Source: Pseudaeromonas paramecii (lineage in GTDB: Bacteria; Pseudomonadota; Gammaproteobacteria; Enterobacterales; Aeromonadaceae). Taken from it: DNA of 47,867 nt. The stretch is from the NCBI RefSeq assembly GCF_039540575.1, contig NZ_BAABFC010000021.1:1-47867 (forward strand), given 5' to 3'. Below, one piece after another: positions 1 to 8,792 of this stretch. The first letter of the stretch is position 1; the number at the start of each line of letters is the position of its first letter. A model generated the notes under the pieces. That model ran no database searches, was not told the origin of the DNA, and saw only the letters and a list, made by a program, of their open reading frames with translations. The translations under genes were made by a program, and so were the position numbers.

Positions 1-160
1 GGCTGATTGGTTTGGTTGGCGCCTCCAATTCTCCGGGAATGCCCCGAGTGAACAACCTACAGAGAGATCACAACTAGCTCCGAGTCTAGCAGTCCACCTC
101 GGCATTAAAGCGACGTTGCTCAAAGATCCAGCATTCCATTTTTGTCGGTCAGATCATGAA
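1..160. other. Intergenic sequence with no recognised gene
   Basis: No open reading frame with a ribosome binding site is visible on either strand, and I do not recognise a tRNA or rRNA. Short potential hairpins exist: CGGG/CCCG around 36-46, and a 5-base stem on the minus strand (CCGAG...CTCGG) around 79-101. In E. coli pckA follows hslO in the same direction, so this could be the 5' untranslated region of a minus-strand gene lying beyond the edge. That is a guess from synteny. Confidence 0.4.
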
Positions 161-186
161 AAAAGGGCAGATAATTCTGCCCTTTT
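161..186 (-). terminator. Rho-independent terminator of hslRO
   Basis: An 11-base stem (AAAAGGGCAGA pairing with TCTGCCCTTTT) around a TAAT loop. On the minus strand it is followed by a run of T, as expected just downstream of the hslO stop codon at 206. The A/T-flanked stem is symmetric, so it could also stop plus-strand transcripts. Confidence 0.85.
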
Positions 187-205
187 GGTCTAACGAGAGG
201 TGTTG

Positions 206-1084
206 TTACTGGAGCGAGGGGCTGCTGTGGCCGCCGGCGAACAGGGCTTCAACGTCGATTGCGTCGAAGCGATAGTGACTGCCGCAGTAGTCGCAGTGCA
301 TGTCTATGTTGCCCTGCTCGGCCAGCAGCTCGCGGGTCTCCTGTTCGCCCAGCTGCAGCAGCGAGTTGGCGCAGCGCTCCCGGGAGCAGGTGCAGCGGAA
401 GCTCACCGGCTGGGGCTCGAACAGGCGCACATCCTCCTGGTGATAGAGGCGATAGAGGATCTCTTCGGCGGGCAGGCTGAACAGCTCCTCGGCCTTGATG
501 GTGTCGGTGAGCTGCTGCAGGTGATCGAAGTCCTCGGCATGCTCCTCGTGGCTGGCGGGCAGGGTCTGCAGCAGCATGCCGGCCGCCTTGGGTTGACCCA
601 GGTGCATGCCGGTATGGATCCAGATGCGGGTAGGCAGCTGCTCGGATTGGGCGAAGTAGGCTTCCAGGCTGCTGGCCAGGCTGTCACCCGTGAGCGCGAC
701 TATCCCCTGGTAGCGCTCTCCCTCGTCCGGGGTGATGGTGATGACGATCTGGCCTTCGCCCACCAGGGTGCGAAGGTCGCCGTCGGCGGGCAGCTCGCCC
801 TCCCAGCGGGCCACACCACGCAGCTGTTGCAGGTGGTCACCATTGATCACCGCAAAGCGTACCGGGCCGTTGCCCTGCACCTGTATGGTGATGGAGCCTT
901 CGAACTTCAGTGTGGCGGTTAGCAGGCTGCTGGCCACCAGCAACTCCCCCAGCAGGGTCTGAACCGGCAGGGGATACGCCTGGGCGGCAATCATCTTGCC
1001 GAAGGTATCGTTGAGCTGTACCAGCTCGCCCCGCACCTGGTGGTGTTCGAACAGGAAGCGATGCAGTTGATCCTGAGTGTGCAT
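206..1084 (-). CDS. hslO: Hsp33 redox-activated chaperone (HslO)
   Basis: A 292-residue cytoplasmic holdase chaperone, the same length as E. coli Hsp33. In this family oxidative unfolding releases zinc and switches the chaperone on. The C-terminal zinc switch is intact: C231-x-C233 and C264-x-x-C267, with one extra cysteine at 238. The N-terminal domain starts MHTQDQLHRFLFEH, aligning with the E. coli start. I chose the ATG at 1084 because GAGAGA lies just upstream; an in-frame ATG at 1096 would add four residues. The gene sits 20 bases downstream of hslR, so the two are probably co-transcribed, and a terminator follows directly. Confidence 0.95.
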   Translation of the reverse strand: MHTQDQLHRFLFEHHQVRGELVQLNDTFGKMIAAQAYPLPVQTLLGELLVASSLLTATLKFEGSITIQVQGNGPVRFAVINGDHLQQLRGVARWEGELPADGDLRTLVGEGQIVITITPDEGERYQGIVALTGDSLASSLEAYFAQSEQLPTRIWIHTGMHLGQPKAAGMLLQTLPASHEEHAEDFDHLQQLTDTIKAEELFSLPAEEILYRLYHQEDVRLFEPQPVSFRCTCSRERCANSLLQLGEQETRELLAEQGNIDMHCDYCGSHYRFDAIDVEALFAGGHSSPSLQ

Positions 1085-1104
1085 AGTGTCTCTCATCTTG
1101 GCGG

Positions 1105-1503
1105 TTAACCCTGTTTCCAGCGCAGCAGATCCCGCCGCTGCTTCTTGTCGGGTTTGGTATCGGGTTTGGGGGAGTGGAGGCTGCCCAGGCGTCGTGCCTC
1201 GGCATTGCGCTCCCGGCGGGCCAGGCTGTCGGCGGTCTCCTGGTAGAGACGCTGGGCCTCGTCGGCGGGCCGTCGCTGGCCGCTGAGCCCGCGGATCTCG
1301 ATTTCTTTTTCCTCGTCGCCCTGCCACAGCTTCAGGCGGGCGCCTAGCTCCACCTGCTTGCTGGGTTTGGCGCGCTGACCGTTATAGTGCACCTTGCCCC
1401 CTTCGATCATGGCCCGGGCCAGGGCTCGGGTCTTATAGAAGCGGGCGGCCCAGAGCCATTTGTCCAGGCGCAGGCCATCGTCGTCGTTATGTGGGGCTGG
1501 CAT
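1105..1503 (-). CDS. hslR: Hsp15 ribosome-associated heat-shock protein (HslR)
   Basis: 132 residues, against 133 in E. coli. It carries an N-terminal S4 RNA-binding domain (LRLDKWLWAARFYKTR, then the GGKVHYNG turn, residues about 10-75) followed by a basic C-terminal tail rich in K and R. In E. coli Hsp15 binds stalled 50S subunits that still carry peptidyl-tRNA and helps recycle them. It is the first gene of a two-gene unit with hslO. An extended -10 element lies about 45 bases upstream of the start. It is divergent from gspC. Confidence 0.95.
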   Translation of the reverse strand: MPAPHNDDDGLRLDKWLWAARFYKTRALARAMIEGGKVHYNGQRAKPSKQVELGARLKLWQGDEEKEIEIRGLSGQRRPADEAQRLYQETADSLARRERNAEARRLGSLHSPKPDTKPDKKQRRDLLRWKQG

Positions 1504-1547
1504 GCTGAAATCTCAAGGCTTAACCAGAATGAACGTCATATTGGCGG

Positions 1548-1556
1548 ATTATAACA
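1548..1556 (-). promoter_or_regulatory. Extended -10 promoter element for hslRO
   Basis: Read on the minus strand the sequence is TGTTATAAT, a perfect TATAAT preceded by TG, about 45 bases upstream of the hslR start. The hexamer 17 bases further upstream (CACAAG) is a poor -35, which fits an extended -10 type promoter. I see no clear sigma-32 consensus, although the genes are heat-shock genes elsewhere. Confidence 0.5.
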
Positions 1557-1700
1557 GTCCAATGGGCGCCCTTGTGTCAGGAATTAGATCCCTGTCCCCC
1601 TCAATGGGTTGTCAGCGGCCAGGGCCCGGGTGAGAATACCCGGCTACAGCCGCCCGACCCTGTGTCGGTGGTGGGTTGAACGTTTTACAAAGGATGAGGC

Positions 1701-2591
1701 ATGGAGCAGTACAAGAGTCTGTTGGCGTTGTTTGGGTGGGTGTCCCTTTCCCGCTGGAGCCAAATAAGCATGTGGCTGCTGATCCTGCTTTGTACCCAGC
1801 AACTGGCCCAGCTGACCTGGCGCTGGTGGCCTGGCTTGCAAACCGCCGATCGCCCGGTCCGGCTGGCGCCGGCGGCACAGGTGGGGCAGGGCCCCGAGCG
1901 CCTGGATCTGGGGCCGTTGCAACGCTTGGCACTGTTTGGCAAGCCAGAACCGCGTTCGGGGGCGGCCCAGGGGGGCGAGCTGCTCCCGCCGGAGCAGGTG
2001 AGCCTGTCGGCCCCCAAAACCAAGCTCAACATTACCCTGACCGGGCTGCTGGCCAGCACGGATCCCAAGCGCTCCATTGCCATCGTGGCTCAGGGCAGCA
2101 ATCAGGCCAGTTATCTTATTGGTGACAAGATTGACGGTACCCCGGCCAAATTGCGCGCCGTGTTGCCGGATCGGATCATCATCGACAATCAGGGGCGTGA
2201 TGAGACCTTGATGCTGGATACGGAGAGCGCCACCGCGCCCCGCAGCAGCATGCCGCCACCGCCGGGCCGGCCGCAGGAGGAGAATCTGTCCGACCTGCGG
2301 GACAATATCAACGACAATCCGGCACAGTTGCTGGATTACATCACCATCTCCCCGGTGCGGGAGGACAATGTGCTCAAGGGCTATCGTCTGAATCCCGGCA
2401 AGAAGCCGGAGCTGTTCGGCAGCCTGGGGCTGCAACCCAATGACCTGGCGCTCAATATCAATGGTTACGATCTGCGGGATCCGGCGCAGGCCATGCAGGC
2501 CATGCAGCAGATGAAAGAGGTTGGCCAGCTGGAAATGACGATAGAGCGCGATGGCGTACAGCAGAGCCTGTCGGTGTCACTGCAACAATAA
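1701..2591 (+). CDS. gspC: Type II secretion protein C (GspC/ExeC)
   Basis: 296 residues. A short cytoplasmic N-terminus is followed by one membrane helix (about 18-40, ISMWLLILLCTQQLAQL), a periplasmic HR domain (about 90-165, containing KLNITLTGLLAS and IGDKIDGTPAKLRAV) and a C-terminal PDZ-like domain (about 205-296, ending in the NGYDLRDPAQAMQ segment). GspC links the inner-membrane platform to the GspD secretin and helps select substrates. The ATG at 1701 follows a good AAGGATGAGG. It is the first gene of a long secretion operon; its upstream gap of about 200 bases must hold the operon promoter, but I see no convincing sigma-70 hexamers there. Confidence 0.95.
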   Translation: MEQYKSLLALFGWVSLSRWSQISMWLLILLCTQQLAQLTWRWWPGLQTADRPVRLAPAAQVGQGPERLDLGPLQRLALFGKPEPRSGAAQGGELLPPEQVSLSAPKTKLNITLTGLLASTDPKRSIAIVAQGSNQASYLIGDKIDGTPAKLRAVLPDRIIIDNQGRDETLMLDTESATAPRSSMPPPPGRPQEENLSDLRDNINDNPAQLLDYITISPVREDNVLKGYRLNPGKKPELFGSLGLQPNDLALNINGYDLRDPAQAMQAMQQMKEVGQLEMTIERDGVQQSLSVSLQQ

Positions 2592-2618
2592 CGAATATTT
2601 CAGGGAGTCGAGCGGTAA

Positions 2619-4574
2619 ATGATGACAAGAAGTAAGGCAAGCTGGCGCGCCTGTCTGCTGGCGGCGGTCTTGATGGCCCCAGCCATGAGCCCGGCGGCCG
2701 AATTTTCGGCCAGCTTCAAGGGCACCGACATCGAAGAGTTCATCAACACTGTCGGTAAGAATCTGGGCAAGACCATCATCATAGAGCCCTCGGTGCGCGG
2801 CAAGATCAACGTCCGCAGCTATGACCTGCTCAACGACGAGCAGTACTACCAGTTCTTCCTCAGCGTGCTGGATGTTTATGGCTTTGCCGTGGTGCCCATG
2901 GACAATGGCGTGCTCAAGGTGGTGCGCGCCAAGGACGCCAAGACCTCGGCCATTCCCGTGGTGGACGATGGCCAGCCGGGCATGGGCGACGAGATGGTGA
3001 CCCGGGTGGTGCCGGTGCGCAACGTCTCGGTGCGGGAACTGGCTCCCCTGTTGCGTCAGCTCAACGACAACGCCGGCGGCGGCAACGTGGTGCACTATGA
3101 ACCCTCCAACGTCCTGCTGATCACCGGCCGCGCCGCCGTGGTCAACCGCCTGGTGGATATCGTCCGCCGGGTGGACCGGGTGGGCGATCAGGACGTGGAC
3201 ATCGTCAAGCTCAAGTATGCCTCCGCCACCGAGATAGTCCGCCTGGTGAATACCCTCACCAAGGAAGATGGCAAGAACAGCGTCAGCTCTGTGCTGACCC
3301 CCAAGGTGGTGGCCGATGAGCGCACCAATTCCGTGGTGGTGAGCGGCGAACCCAAGTCGCGGCAGCGGGTGCTACAGCTGGTGCGCCAGCTGGACCGGGA
3401 TCAGGAAACCCAGGGCAATACCCGGGTCTTCTACCTCAAGTATGCCAAGGCGAAGGATCTCGCGGCCGTGCTGGGCGGCGTGAGCAAGACCGTCGAGTCC
3501 GAGAAGCAGCAGGCCAAGGGGGCCACCAGCGCCAAGAGCAACATGAGCATAGATGCAGACGAGCAGACCAATGCCCTGGTGATCACCGCCGAGCCGGACG
3601 TGATGGGCGAGCTGGAGAAGGTCATCGCCCGTTTGGACATCCGCCGTGCCCAGGTGCTGGTGGAAGCCATCATAGTGGAGGTGCAGGACGGCGATGCCCT
3701 GAGCCTGGGGGTACAGTGGGTTAACCGCTATGGTGGCGGTACCCAGTTCACCAACACCGGTCTGCCCACCAGTACCGTGGTGCAAGGGGCGCTGGACTAC
3801 CAGAACGACGGCGAGATCAGCAGCGATGTGTTGAAATCCCTGTCTTCCTTCAACGGCTTGGCAGCGGGCTTCTATTCCGGCAACTGGGGCGCCCTGCTCA
3901 CCGCCTTGTCCAGTAACACCAAGAGCAACCTGCTGGCCACCCCCAGCATAGTCACCCTGGACAACAAGGAAGCCACCATCAACATAGGTCAGGAAGTGCC
4001 GGTGACCACCGGCTCCCAGACCTCATCCACCGGCAGTGTCTACAGCACGGTGGAACGCAAGACGGTGGGCACCAAGCTCAAGGTGACGCCCCAGATCAAC
4101 GAAGGGGATTCTGTGCTGTTGGAGATCGAGCAAGAGGTTTCCAGCGTGGCGGACTCCACCAGCAGTACCAGCTCGGATCTGGGCTCCACCTTCAACACCC
4201 GCACCATCAGCAATGCCGTGCTGGTGAAGAGCGGTCAGACGGTGGTGCTGGGCGGCCTGCTGAGCGATGGCACCACGGAAACCGTCTCCAAGGTGCCGCT
4301 GCTGGGGGACATTCCCTTGCTGGGCAACCTGTTCCGCTCCACCAGCAACAGCAAGTCCAAGCAGAACCTGATGGTGTTTATCCGGCCGACCATACTGCGC
4401 GACGCCGGCTCCTACGACAGCATCTCCTCCACCAAATACAACCTGTTCCGTGCCCGCCAGCTGGCGGACAAGGAGGCCGGCTCCAGCCTATTCCCGTCTC
4501 AGGATAGCGCCATATTGCCGGAATACGGCGGCGACAATCTGAGCCCTTCGGTCTATGACGGGGGCAGCCAGTGA
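2619..4574 (+). CDS. gspD: Type II secretion secretin (GspD/ExeD)
   Basis: 651 residues, forming the outer-membrane channel. A signal peptide (cleavage probably near A27, SPAA-E) is followed by the N0 domain (FSASFKGTDIEEFINTVGKN), repeated N1-N3 domains (about 125-370) and the C-terminal secretin core (about 390-600), with LVEAIIVEV before it and VPLLGDIPLLGNLFR near its end. GGGAG precedes the start; a second ATG at 2622 is equally possible. The gene ends with a 4-base GTGA overlap with gspE. No pilotin (GspS) or GspAB assembly gene is seen in the window. Confidence 0.96.
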   Translation: MMTRSKASWRACLLAAVLMAPAMSPAAEFSASFKGTDIEEFINTVGKNLGKTIIIEPSVRGKINVRSYDLLNDEQYYQFFLSVLDVYGFAVVPMDNGVLKVVRAKDAKTSAIPVVDDGQPGMGDEMVTRVVPVRNVSVRELAPLLRQLNDNAGGGNVVHYEPSNVLLITGRAAVVNRLVDIVRRVDRVGDQDVDIVKLKYASATEIVRLVNTLTKEDGKNSVSSVLTPKVVADERTNSVVVSGEPKSRQRVLQLVRQLDRDQETQGNTRVFYLKYAKAKDLAAVLGGVSKTVESEKQQAKGATSAKSNMSIDADEQTNALVITAEPDVMGELEKVIARLDIRRAQVLVEAIIVEVQDGDALSLGVQWVNRYGGGTQFTNTGLPTSTVVQGALDYQNDGEISSDVLKSLSSFNGLAAGFYSGNWGALLTALSSNTKSNLLATPSIVTLDNKEATINIGQEVPVTTGSQTSSTGSVYSTVERKTVGTKLKVTPQINEGDSVLLEIEQEVSSVADSTSSTSSDLGSTFNTRTISNAVLVKSGQTVVLGGLLSDGTTETVSKVPLLGDIPLLGNLFRSTSNSKSKQNLMVFIRPTILRDAGSYDSISSTKYNLFRARQLADKEAGSSLFPSQDSAILPEYGGDNLSPSVYDGGSQ

Positions 4575-6097
4575 GTGACGCCATCTTAGGGGATCTGCCT
4601 CACGCCCTGGGCGAGGACGAGCCGCCGCGGGATGCCTTCCGGTTGCACTTTGCCTTTGCCCGGGATCAGGGCGTCATATTGCTGGAGCGGCCCCAGGGCC
4701 GCCTGCTGTTGTGCCGGCATGACGTGCGGCCCGAGGCCATGCTGGAGGTGCGCCGGTTGGCCGGTGGCCCCTTCACGGTGCAGTGGCTCGATGGCGAGGC
4801 GTTCGATGAACAGCTGACCGAATGCTATCAGCGTGACTCGTCCGAGGCGCGTCAGCTGATGGAGGATCTGGGCAACGAGATGGACTTCTTCACCCTGGCC
4901 GAAGAGATGCCGGAGAACGAAGATCTGCTGGATGCCGACGACGATGCCCCCATCATCCGCCTGATCAACGCCATGTTGAGCGAGGCCATCAAGGAAGAGG
5001 CGTCGGACATTCACATCGAGACCTTCGAGCGCCAGCTGGTGATCCGCTTTCGTATCGACGGCGTGCTGCGGGAGATCCTCAAGCCGCAACGGCGCTTGGC
5101 CTCCCTGCTGGTGTCGCGGATCAAGGTCATGGCCAAGCTGGACATCGCCGAGAAGCGGGTGCCCCAGGATGGCCGTATCGCCCTGCGCATCGGTGGTCGG
5201 GCGGTGGACGTGCGGGTCTCCACCATGCCTTCCAGCCACGGCGAACGGGTGGTGCTGCGGCTGCTGGACAAGAACAGCGTGCGGCTGGAGCTCAAGCAGC
5301 TGGGCATGACGGTGGCCAACCGCGCCCATATCTCGGATCTCATCCGCAAGCCCCACGGCATCATCTTGGTGACCGGGCCCACGGGTTCGGGCAAGTCCAC
5401 CACCCTGTATGCCGCCCTGTCGGAGATCAACTCCCGGGATCGCAACATCCTCACGGTGGAGGACCCTATCGAATACGACCTGGAAGGCGTCGGCCAGACC
5501 CAGGTCAACAGCAAGGTCGACATGACCTTCGCCCGAGGGCTGCGGGCCATACTGCGTCAGGATCCGGATGTGGTGATGGTGGGGGAAATCCGTGACCTGG
5601 AGACGGCGCAGATCGCCGTGCAGGCCTCCCTCACCGGTCACCTGGTGATGTCCACCCTGCACACCAACACCGCCATCGGTGCCATCACCCGGTTGCGGGA
5701 CATGGGCATAGAGCCCTTCTTGCTCTCCACCTCCCTGCTGGCGGTGCTGGCCCAGCGCCTGGTGCGCACCCTGTGCCCCCATTGCAAGGCGCCCCATGAA
5801 CCCAACGCCCAGGAGCGAGAGCTGCTGGGGCTGGCCGCCGACAGCCATCAGGTCATCTACCGCCCCAGTGGCTGCGAGGCCTGCAACCAGACCGGCTATC
5901 GCGGCCGGACCGGCATCCACGAGCTGTTGCTGGTGGACGAGCACGTGCGCGAGGCCATCCATGCCGGGGAAGGGGAGATGCAGGTAGAGCGACTGATCCG
6001 CGACCATACCCCCAGCATCCGCCATGACGGCCTGGACAAGGTGCTGGCCGGCATCACCAGCCTCGAAGAGGTGTTGCGCGTGACCCGGGAGGACTAA
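4571..6097 (+). CDS. gspE: Type II secretion ATPase (GspE/ExeE)
   Basis: 508 residues, the cytoplasmic hexameric ATPase that drives the pseudopilus. Visible features are an N-terminal GspL-binding region, Walker A GPTGSGKST near residue 269, a Walker B-like segment with DPDVVMVGEIRDLETA, and a four-cysteine zinc finger (C402-PH-C405 and C435-EA-C438) typical of GspE. The start is GTG at 4571 and overlaps the gspD stop by four bases, suggesting translational coupling. gspF begins two bases after its stop. Confidence 0.96.
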   Translation: MSDAILGDLPHALGEDEPPRDAFRLHFAFARDQGVILLERPQGRLLLCRHDVRPEAMLEVRRLAGGPFTVQWLDGEAFDEQLTECYQRDSSEARQLMEDLGNEMDFFTLAEEMPENEDLLDADDDAPIIRLINAMLSEAIKEEASDIHIETFERQLVIRFRIDGVLREILKPQRRLASLLVSRIKVMAKLDIAEKRVPQDGRIALRIGGRAVDVRVSTMPSSHGERVVLRLLDKNSVRLELKQLGMTVANRAHISDLIRKPHGIILVTGPTGSGKSTTLYAALSEINSRDRNILTVEDPIEYDLEGVGQTQVNSKVDMTFARGLRAILRQDPDVVMVGEIRDLETAQIAVQASLTGHLVMSTLHTNTAIGAITRLRDMGIEPFLLSTSLLAVLAQRLVRTLCPHCKAPHEPNAQERELLGLAADSHQVIYRPSGCEACNQTGYRGRTGIHELLLVDEHVREAIHAGEGEMQVERLIRDHTPSIRHDGLDKVLAGITSLEEVLRVTRED

Positions 6098-6099
6098 CC

Positions 6100-7320
6100 A
6101 TGGCCGCCTATGCCTATCAGGCCCTCAACGCCAAGGGTCGCAAGAAGCAGGGGGTGCTGGAGGCCGACTCTGCCCGCCAGGTGCGCCAGCAGCTGCGGGA
6201 GATGGGGCTGACCCCCATCGAGGTGAACGAGGCCAGTGAACTGGCCCGTCAGGAGGGGCGCAGCTTCAGCCTGTTCCGCCCCCGTATCGGCACCAAGGAT
6301 CTGGCCCTGATCACCCGTCAGCTGGCCACCCTGGTGGCGGCGGCCCTGCCCATCGAAGAGGCCTTGAAGGCGGTGTCGCAACAGTGCGAGAAGCCACGCC
6401 TGCGCAGCCTGATTGCCGCGGTGCGCAGCAAGGTGGTGGAGGGCCACTCGTTGGCCGATGCCATGGCGGGCTTCCCCGGCGCCTTCGATCAGCTCTATCG
6501 CGCCATGGTGGCGGCGGGCGAGAAGTCCGGTCACCTGGACACTGTGCTCAACCGGCTGGCGGACTACACGGAGCAGCGGCAGCAGCTGCAGGGCAAGCTG
6601 ATGCAGGCCATGATCTACCCGACCGTGCTGACCCTGGTGGCCATCGGCGTCATCAGTGTGCTGCTCACCTCAGTGGTGCCCAAGGTGGTGGAGCAGTTCA
6701 TTCACATGAAGCAGCAGCTGCCGGCCAGCACCCGGTTTCTCATCGGCGCCAGTGATTTCCTGCGGGACTATGGACTGTTCCTGTTGATGCTGCTGGCGGC
6801 CTTGGGTCTGCTGTTTGCCTGGTGGAACAAGGCGCCGGAGCGCCGCATCCATTATCATGCCCTGTTGCTGCGCCTACCGGTCATCGGCCGGGTCAGCCGC
6901 GGCCTCAACACGGCGCGCTTCGCCCGTACCTTGAGCATCCTGAACTCCAGTGCCGTGCCCCTGCTGGAAGGCATGAAGATCAGCGGCCAGGTGCTGGCCA
7001 ACGACTTTGCCCGGGCCAAGCTGGCGGAAGCCGCCGAGCGGGTACGGGAAGGCACCAGCCTGCGTGCGGCCCTGGACAACACCAAGCTGTTCCCCCCCAT
7101 GATGCTGCACATGATCGCCTCCGGCGAGCGCAGTGGCGAGTTGGACAGCATGCTGGCCCGGGCGGCGGACAACCAGGATCGGGAATTCGAGGGGCAGGTC
7201 AACATGGCCCTGGGCGTCTTCGAACCGCTGCTGGTGGTGGGCATGGCCGCAGTGGTGCTCTTTATCGTCATGTCCATACTGCAGCCCATACTGCAGCTCA
7301 ACAATATGGTTAGTCAGTAA
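6100..7320 (+). CDS. gspF: Type II secretion inner-membrane platform protein (GspF/ExeF)
   Basis: 406 residues with two homologous cytoplasmic T2SSF domains (about 70-195 and 270-395) and three membrane helices: about 172-195 (MIYPTVLTLVAIGVISVLLT), 220-245 (GLFLLMLLAALGLLFAWW) and 375-400 (LLVVGMAAVVLFIVMSIL). It is the polytopic centre of the assembly platform that contacts GspE and GspL. GGAGG lies upstream of the start, inside the end of gspE. Confidence 0.96.
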   Translation: MAAYAYQALNAKGRKKQGVLEADSARQVRQQLREMGLTPIEVNEASELARQEGRSFSLFRPRIGTKDLALITRQLATLVAAALPIEEALKAVSQQCEKPRLRSLIAAVRSKVVEGHSLADAMAGFPGAFDQLYRAMVAAGEKSGHLDTVLNRLADYTEQRQQLQGKLMQAMIYPTVLTLVAIGVISVLLTSVVPKVVEQFIHMKQQLPASTRFLIGASDFLRDYGLFLLMLLAALGLLFAWWNKAPERRIHYHALLLRLPVIGRVSRGLNTARFARTLSILNSSAVPLLEGMKISGQVLANDFARAKLAEAAERVREGTSLRAALDNTKLFPPMMLHMIASGERSGELDSMLARAADNQDREFEGQVNMALGVFEPLLVVGMAAVVLFIVMSILQPILQLNNMVSQ

Positions 7321-7341
7321 TTCATCTATCGGGAGACCCTT

Positions 7342-7782
7342 ATGCAAACTCGTCGTCAGCGCGGCTTTACCCTGCTGGAAATCATGGTCGTCATCGTCAT
7401 CCTCGGCATCCTGGCCAGCCTGGTGGTGCCCAATCTGATGGGCAACAAGGAGAAGGCGGATCGCCAGAAGGCGGTCAGCGACATAGTGGCGCTGGAAAAT
7501 GCCCTGGACATGTACAAGCTGGACAACAGCCGTTACCCCACCACGGAACAGGGGCTGGATGCGCTGGTCACCAAACCCGAGTCGGATCCGGCACCGCGCA
7601 ACTACCGTGACGATGGTTACATCAAGCGTCTGCCCATGGATCCCTGGGGCAACGCCTACCAGATGCTGAGCCCGGGCGAGCACGGCAAGATTGACGTCTT
7701 CTCCATGGGACTCGATGGTGAGTCCGGCACCGAGGACGACATAGGTAACTGGAACCTGGACGGCGAGAAGGCGGATAACTGA
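7342..7782 (+). CDS. gspG: Major pseudopilin (GspG/ExeG)
   Basis: 146 residues. The class III leader peptide is eight residues, cleaved by the prepilin peptidase at G8-F9 (RGFTLLEIM), with the glutamate at mature position 5 and then a hydrophobic assembly helix. The C-terminal calcium-binding loop (GLDGESGTEDDIGNW) of major pseudopilins is present. GspG is the main subunit of the periplasmic pseudopilus. It starts 21 bases after gspF behind CGGGAGA, the widest gap within the operon after gspC-gspD, which fits its need for high expression. The peptidase GspO/PilD is not in the window. Confidence 0.96.
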   Translation: MQTRRQRGFTLLEIMVVIVILGILASLVVPNLMGNKEKADRQKAVSDIVALENALDMYKLDNSRYPTTEQGLDALVTKPESDPAPRNYRDDGYIKRLPMDPWGNAYQMLSPGEHGKIDVFSMGLDGESGTEDDIGNWNLDGEKADN

Positions 7783-7785
7783 TCC

Positions 7786-8436
7786 ATGCCGCGTCGCCAA
7801 ACGGGCTTCACCCTGATTGAAATCATGTTGGTGGTGGTGATCCTCGGCTGTGCCGTGGGCATCGCCATACTGTCGCTGCCCGGCATGGGGTCCCAGGGCA
7901 AGGTGCAGGATCTGCGCAGCGAGAGCGAGCGGCTGCTGGCCACGGTGCAGCTGGCTGCCGAGCAGTCGGTGCTGGAAGGCCGCACCCTGGGGCTGCGGGT
8001 CGATGAGCACGGCTATCAGTTTCTGATCCGCCGTACCAAGACCAGCGCCGAGGCGCAGGGTGCGGTCAGCAGTGCCGCGCCCCTGGATCAGGGGCTGGAC
8101 TGGAACAACCTGGAGTGGGTGCCCTACGAGCAGGGCAAGTTCCCGGCCAAACGGGACTATGGAGACAGCCTGAGCCTGAGTCTGACGGTAGGGGGCCTGC
8201 AGCTGGAAACCGAGGAGAGCCGGCTGGTCTCCTCCGATCGGGATTGGGGCGTGTTGCCCGAGGGGCAGCAGGCGGATCCGCAAGTGCTGTTCCTACCCGG
8301 TGGTGAAGTGACCCCCTTCTCCCTGACGCTGAGCAGCGTCGAGGCCGACGCCGACCAGACGCGGCAGATCCGCGCCGACGAGCTGGGCCAGTTCACCCTG
8401 TTGCAGGGTGATGAGATAGAGGCGGCAGATAAATGA
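7786..8436 (+). CDS. gspH: Minor pseudopilin (GspH/ExeH)
   Basis: 216 residues. Prepilin leader MPRRQTG is cleaved before FTLIEIM, with glutamate at mature position 5. The rest is a variable periplasmic domain. Position between gspG and gspI and this leader identify it. GspH forms part of the pseudopilus tip complex with GspI, J and K. The gene overlaps gspI by ATGA. Confidence 0.93.
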   Translation: MPRRQTGFTLIEIMLVVVILGCAVGIAILSLPGMGSQGKVQDLRSESERLLATVQLAAEQSVLEGRTLGLRVDEHGYQFLIRRTKTSAEAQGAVSSAAPLDQGLDWNNLEWVPYEQGKFPAKRDYGDSLSLSLTVGGLQLETEESRLVSSDRDWGVLPEGQQADPQVLFLPGGEVTPFSLTLSSVEADADQTRQIRADELGQFTLLQGDEIEAADK

Positions 8437-8792
8437 AAGCGGCCGGCATGACGCTCCTGGAGGTGATGGTGGCCCTGGCCGTATTTGCCGTGGCGGGCCT
8501 GGCCCTGGTGAAGAGTGCCGGTGACCAGGTGAGTGGCCTGGGCTATCTGGAGAGTCGCACCTTTGCCAACTGGGTGGCGGACAACCAGATGGCCGAACGG
8601 CGCCTGGAGGGCAAGTGGCCCAGCCTGAGCTGGGTCAACGGCAAGGAGGAGATGGCCGGTCGCACCTGGTACTGGCGCTGGCAGGGGGTGCAGACCGCCG
8701 ATGACAGTTTCCGTGCCCTGGATGTAGAGGTGCGGGCCGAGGAGAAGGACGAGTCACCCCTGGTGACCCTGCGCAGCTATGTCAATCAATAA
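8433..8792 (+). CDS. gspI: Minor pseudopilin (GspI/ExeI)
   Basis: 119 residues with a five-residue leader MKAAG cleaved before MTLLEVMVALAVF. The following region (GYLESRTFANWVADNQMAERRL) is typical of GspI, which nucleates the tip complex with GspJ and GspK. It starts inside the gspH stop (ATGA) and overlaps gspJ by 14 bases, so translation of the three minor pseudopilins is probably coupled. Confidence 0.94.
   Translation: MKAAGMTLLEVMVALAVFAVAGLALVKSAGDQVSGLGYLESRTFANWVADNQMAERRLEGKWPSLSWVNGKEEMAGRTWYWRWQGVQTADDSFRALDVEVRAEEKDESPLVTLRSYVNQ

Noticed and set aside
4586..6025. A 479-codon minus-strand frame opposite gspE
   Set aside because: Histidine-, glutamine- and glycine-rich shadow of the ATPase gene with no recognisable domain.
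6874..8283. A 469-codon minus-strand frame opposite gspF-gspH
   Set aside because: Spans three real genes on the other strand and has no family similarity.
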